From NCBI RefSeq assembly GCF_003473485.1, contig NC_053042.1, positions 46,649,762 to 46,713,761 of the forward strand: 64,000 nt of DNA, in the 5' to 3' direction. The position numbers and the translations under genes were made by a program. Under the pieces are notes generated by a model. It was not told the DNA's origin, made no database searches, and saw nothing but the letters and a program-made list of their open reading frames with translations. The DNA comes from Medicago truncatula. Its lineage: Eukaryota; Streptophyta; Magnoliopsida; Fabales; Fabaceae. Shown here piece after piece: positions 61,441 to 64,000 of this stretch (the first letter of the stretch is position 1; the number at the start of each line of letters is the position of its first letter).

Positions 61441-61924
61441 ATTGGCTCGCTTAAGCTTTGTTTGGATTGATGGAGTCAAACAGAGCGGATTGAAACAAAA
61501 TGAAACGAAGTAAAACGAGACGGAATGGATATAAACTTCGTTTCGTGAGAAAGTTAGCCCAAGGTACCTCTATCCAAAACTATTGATTTTGATTTAAATA
61601 TGTGTACTGTGAAATCTCCTCGTGTAGTTGAGTATCACCACCATTCTTGAAAAAATAAATATGATTTTTTGTCTATTTATCTTTTACATGGAAGTGTGAC
61701 AAAAAGTACACAGTGCAAAACGTAATAAGTCTGTTTAATGGAGGCCTATGCAAAAAGAAGTTGATGTTTTTATGCTGGCTTTTTTTTTGTATAAAAATTA
61801 ATTCATAGAACTATAAACTAAAATTGAATAAAAATATTGTGGGAAATAATTTTAAAAAGAATATTGAAATTATAATTTTGGACACAATCATAATCCAAAT
61901 TCCCTTGACATGACATCGCCCATC
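61441..61924. other. Intergenic DNA, possibly LINE-derived
   Basis: No gene recognised. May contain further decayed ORF2 sequence of the LINE relic on the minus strand, but no motif was found. Confidence 0.35.
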
Positions 61925-62135
61925 GATCACAACAATTTTAGAATACTCTCATTTTGATCCCAAAAGACCTTCATCTTGTCATAAGTGGAGTGAGTTTGTG
62001 CTAGAATAGTAAAAGTATGTTGCTTACTTCTAGTTAAGCCCTTCAAATACCTTTTAGTTTTAAATTTGTTGGCTCCCCTAACATTCCAAGAGAGCACACT
62101 AACATCTTTAAACGTTGTCATCATAAACACCATCA
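61925..62135 (-). pseudogene. LINE ORF2 start: endonuclease domain fragment
   Basis: The minus-strand frame reads VSVLSWNVRGANKFKTKRYL followed by ETH-like sequence (TILAQTHSTYDKMKVFW), which matches the N-terminal motif of plant LINE apurinic endonuclease domains. It stops after about 60 codons. The ORF1 remnant upstream on the same strand (about 63.4-63.9 kb) and the Cassandra element between them indicate one LINE relic split by a later insertion. Confidence 0.65.
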
Positions 62136-62463
62136 AAGAGCAAAGTAATATGACTGCAAGGCTTGTTTAGGAGGAATGATATTTGTACAACCATTTTGCA
62201 ATAATTTTTGGACAACTTTCTCTCTCATACTCACATGACATTCTTATCCTCTCTCTTTCTTTTCCTCTCTCCATTATTTTTGATCAATAGAAAGAGAGAA
62301 AAACAAAGTTGTTATCAATTGGATTTACATATATCATTACTCCTTGTTTAGTATCCCATCCCAAAGGTTTTGTAACATCCCCGACGACTTTAATAATTGC
62401 CGACTGACCCTACAAACCAACACAAGTTTTTTCAGTGTGTTTTGTCCTCACTCGCATGCTTAC

Positions 62464-62540
62464 CGGGAAACTTCCCAGTAGGTCACCCATCCAAAGACCA
62501 CTCTAAGTCAATCACGCTTAACTGTGGAGTTCTTATGGAA
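62464..62540 (-). repeat. 5S rRNA-like segment in LTR (copy 1)
   Basis: On the minus strand it contains AACTCCACAGTTAAGCGTG and GGATGGGTGACCTACTGGGA, close to the Pol III internal control region (box A and box C) of plant 5S rRNA. The sequence before and after diverges from 5S, so this is not a 5S gene. Confidence 0.85.
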
Positions 62541-62920
62541 TGGGCTACCGAAAAGAAGATGCATCTTGTTGATATAGGTAGTATCAAACAATTCTTCTAA
62601 GCCTTCCTTCAACCATGTAGTCACATACCTACACGGCCTTAGGATCCCCTCATTCTGATGTGATTCGGTTCCTCTAGAAATTGTCGGGAGTCGCTCATTG
62701 TCATGCCTTGTGCACCGGCAACCACTCCCCGTCCTCGTCAGCCTTGGGTGTTACATGCCCACCAGCTTCCGCTTGGTTCGTCCCCGAACCACATCGTACT
62801 GGGAGAGGTCTGCTCTGATACCATTTTTGTAACATCCTTAACGACTTTAAGAATTGCTGACTGACAATACAAACCAACACAAGTCTTTTTAGCGTGTTTT
62901 GTTCTCACTCACATGCTTAC

Positions 62921-62997
62921 CGGGAAACTTCCCAGTAGGTCACCGATCCAAAGACCACTCCAAGTCAATCACGCTTAACTGTGGAGTTCTTATGGAA
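62921..62997 (-). repeat. 5S rRNA-like segment in LTR (copy 2)
   Basis: Same segment as in the other LTR; I count only two differences within it by eye, against about 30 over the whole LTR. Confidence 0.85.
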
Positions 62998-63229
62998 TGG
63001 GCTACCGAAAAGAAGATGCATCTTGTTAATATAGGTAGTACCAAACAATTCTTATAAGCCTTCCTTCAACCATGTAGTCTCATACCTACACGGCCTCAGG
63101 ATCCCTCTCATTCCGATGTGATTCGGTTCCTCTAAAAGCTGTCGGGAGCCGCTCATTGGCATGCCTTGTGCACCGGCGACCATTCCCCGCCCTCTTCAGC
63201 CTTGGGTGTTACAGGCTTTTAGTCTAATA

Positions 63230-64000
63230 AACTACATTTACACCTTCAAGAATCAAAATAGTCGTCATAACAACCTCCGTATGGTTTTGAGTCTCCAATG
63301 TATCGCTTTTAGGTTTCCCAGGATAATAAATTTCCTTCTTTTTTGAATTCAACGAGACTGGTTCAACCAAATGAGATAATTGAGTGGAATTCTCTTAGAC
63401 ACTCACACCCTGTGTAAAATTAGAATTAGAATTTCAATAGGTTGGGGATCGATGGAATTTAGTGCAACCTTGTCCAAAACGCTCGTTTATTTCACCTGTT
63501 GGCGAATCTTGAAAAGAGTCAGCATTCTCCATCCTCATGTTTTTTATTTCCTTTTTAAATGTAATGAAACTCATTATCTCCCTTTTCAAGCGTTGTTTTC
63601 AGCATGCGTAAATTTTTTCAATAACTGCGTTAATATGTTGATCGCGCCTTCACCAAAATTCTAAGGCTGCATGGTTGAACACTATATGCGGTTGGCAAAG
63701 GTATTGGACAGAACACAAAGTTTTGAGTCTCGTGGTCGTATCTTTCATAAGCTGAGAAATAACGCAGAGTCCTTCAAACACCACCTGGTACCGGTATCCA
63801 TCCACCCATACTTCTACCATGACAATCTCTTTAAGATCAATCTCAACACAAATGTGTGCGAACCTTCCTCTTTAATGTATCACACTCCACATTGTACGAA
63901 TATTCAAATAGCCATAATATCTTCGGTCTACGATTCACACATGCCCTTGAATACATTTTCATCAAGGTAAACCTTCAATAGTAGTCTATCCCCATTTTCA
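63230..64000 (-). pseudogene. LINE ORF1 (DUF4283-like) remnant, runs off the window
   Basis: On the minus strand a short frame near 63780-63850 reads RFAHICVEIDLKEIV, a signature of plant LINE ORF1 (the DUF4283 to zinc-knuckle linker). Flanking frames are broken by stops and shifts. A small frame near 63440-63550 may belong to the C-terminal part. It lies upstream of the ORF2 endonuclease fragment in the minus direction. The 5' end is outside the window. Confidence 0.55.

Larger units (their letters stand above)
62371..63213 (-). mobile_element. Complete Cassandra-type TRIM retrotransposon
   Basis: Two LTRs, 62371-62755 (385 bp) and 62828-63213 (386 bp), both TGTAACATCC...GGGTGTTACA, surround only 72 bp of internal DNA. 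On the minus strand the internal part starts close to the 5' LTR with TGGTATCAGAGC, the classic primer-binding site for initiator tRNA-Met, and ends with a purine-rich stretch before the 3' LTR. Each LTR carries a 5S rRNA-like segment, the hallmark of Cassandra. Flanks ggttt and ggctt match 4/5. By eye the LTRs differ at about 30 sites. Confidence 0.9.

Noticed and set aside
62464-62997. Two 5S rRNA genes
   Set aside because: Only the central control region resembles 5S; the ends diverge, and both copies lie in LTRs of a Cassandra element.
1-64000. CRISPR array, prophage or bacterial operon
   Set aside because: The only regular repeats are the 59-bp and 56-bp minisatellites; genes are spliced plant genes.

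Overview
This is a plant nuclear window: intron-rich, with AT-rich noncoding DNA. Repeat content (tRNA-derived SINEs, a Cassandra-type TRIM with 5S-like LTRs, Tourist/Stowaway/hAT/Mutator-like MITEs) and codon use fit a dicot, most likely a legume of the clover/Medicago kind. The species is inferred and not proven. I see no bacterial, organellar or viral gene block and no CRISPR array.

Seven protein-coding genes can be rebuilt exon by exon with closed reading frames. (1) 1758-9681 (+): a 1682-residue double-SANT chromatin protein, orthologue of Arabidopsis POWERDRESS. (2) 10667-16229 (-): RluA-type RNA pseudouridine synthase 5, 14 coding exons, tail-to-tail with gene 1 as in Arabidopsis (recalled as At3g52250/At3g52260). 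(3) 22196-23979 (-): unrecognised plant protein with hydrophobic C-terminal segments. (4) 32888-35934 (-): ER-resident V-ATPase assembly factor Vma12. (5) 39439-47233 (-): taxilin, a long coiled coil, 12 coding exons. (6) 50160-51597 (-): translation elongation factor 1-alpha with a 5'-UTR intron. (7) 55821-59898 (-): proteasome AAA-ATPase subunit RPT1, 10 coding exons. Genes 4, 6 and 7 are housekeeping genes for V-ATPase assembly, translation and proteolysis; I see no sign of a joint pathway or operon.

Space between and inside genes is dominated by mobile-element debris. At 16.2-22.2 kb lies a 1.02-kb Mutator-like MITE with a 9-bp target duplication and 20-bp palindromes, plus a decayed RNase H gene. 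At 25-32.9 kb are a Stowaway MITE, two oppositely oriented SINEs with target duplications, and a hAT MITE. At 36-38.3 kb are a large foldback and a LINE reverse-transcriptase tail (zinc-binding plus RNase H). Taxilin introns hold a solo LTR and a Tourist-like MITE nested in a SINE tail. The EF1A 5' intron carries a 136-bp SINE whose head folds as a complete tRNA-Thr(UGU). RPT1 intron 1 has an LTR-like insertion with a 59-bp minisatellite. At 60-64 kb are a Tourist-like MITE and a LINE relic split by a complete Cassandra TRIM.

The most unusual recurring signal is a set of tiny insertions (10-36 nt, ending in an A or T run) flanked by 11-16-bp direct repeats. They look like extremely 5'-truncated retroposons. 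All coordinates were read by eye; splice sites were chosen by reading-frame continuity and GT-AG consensus.
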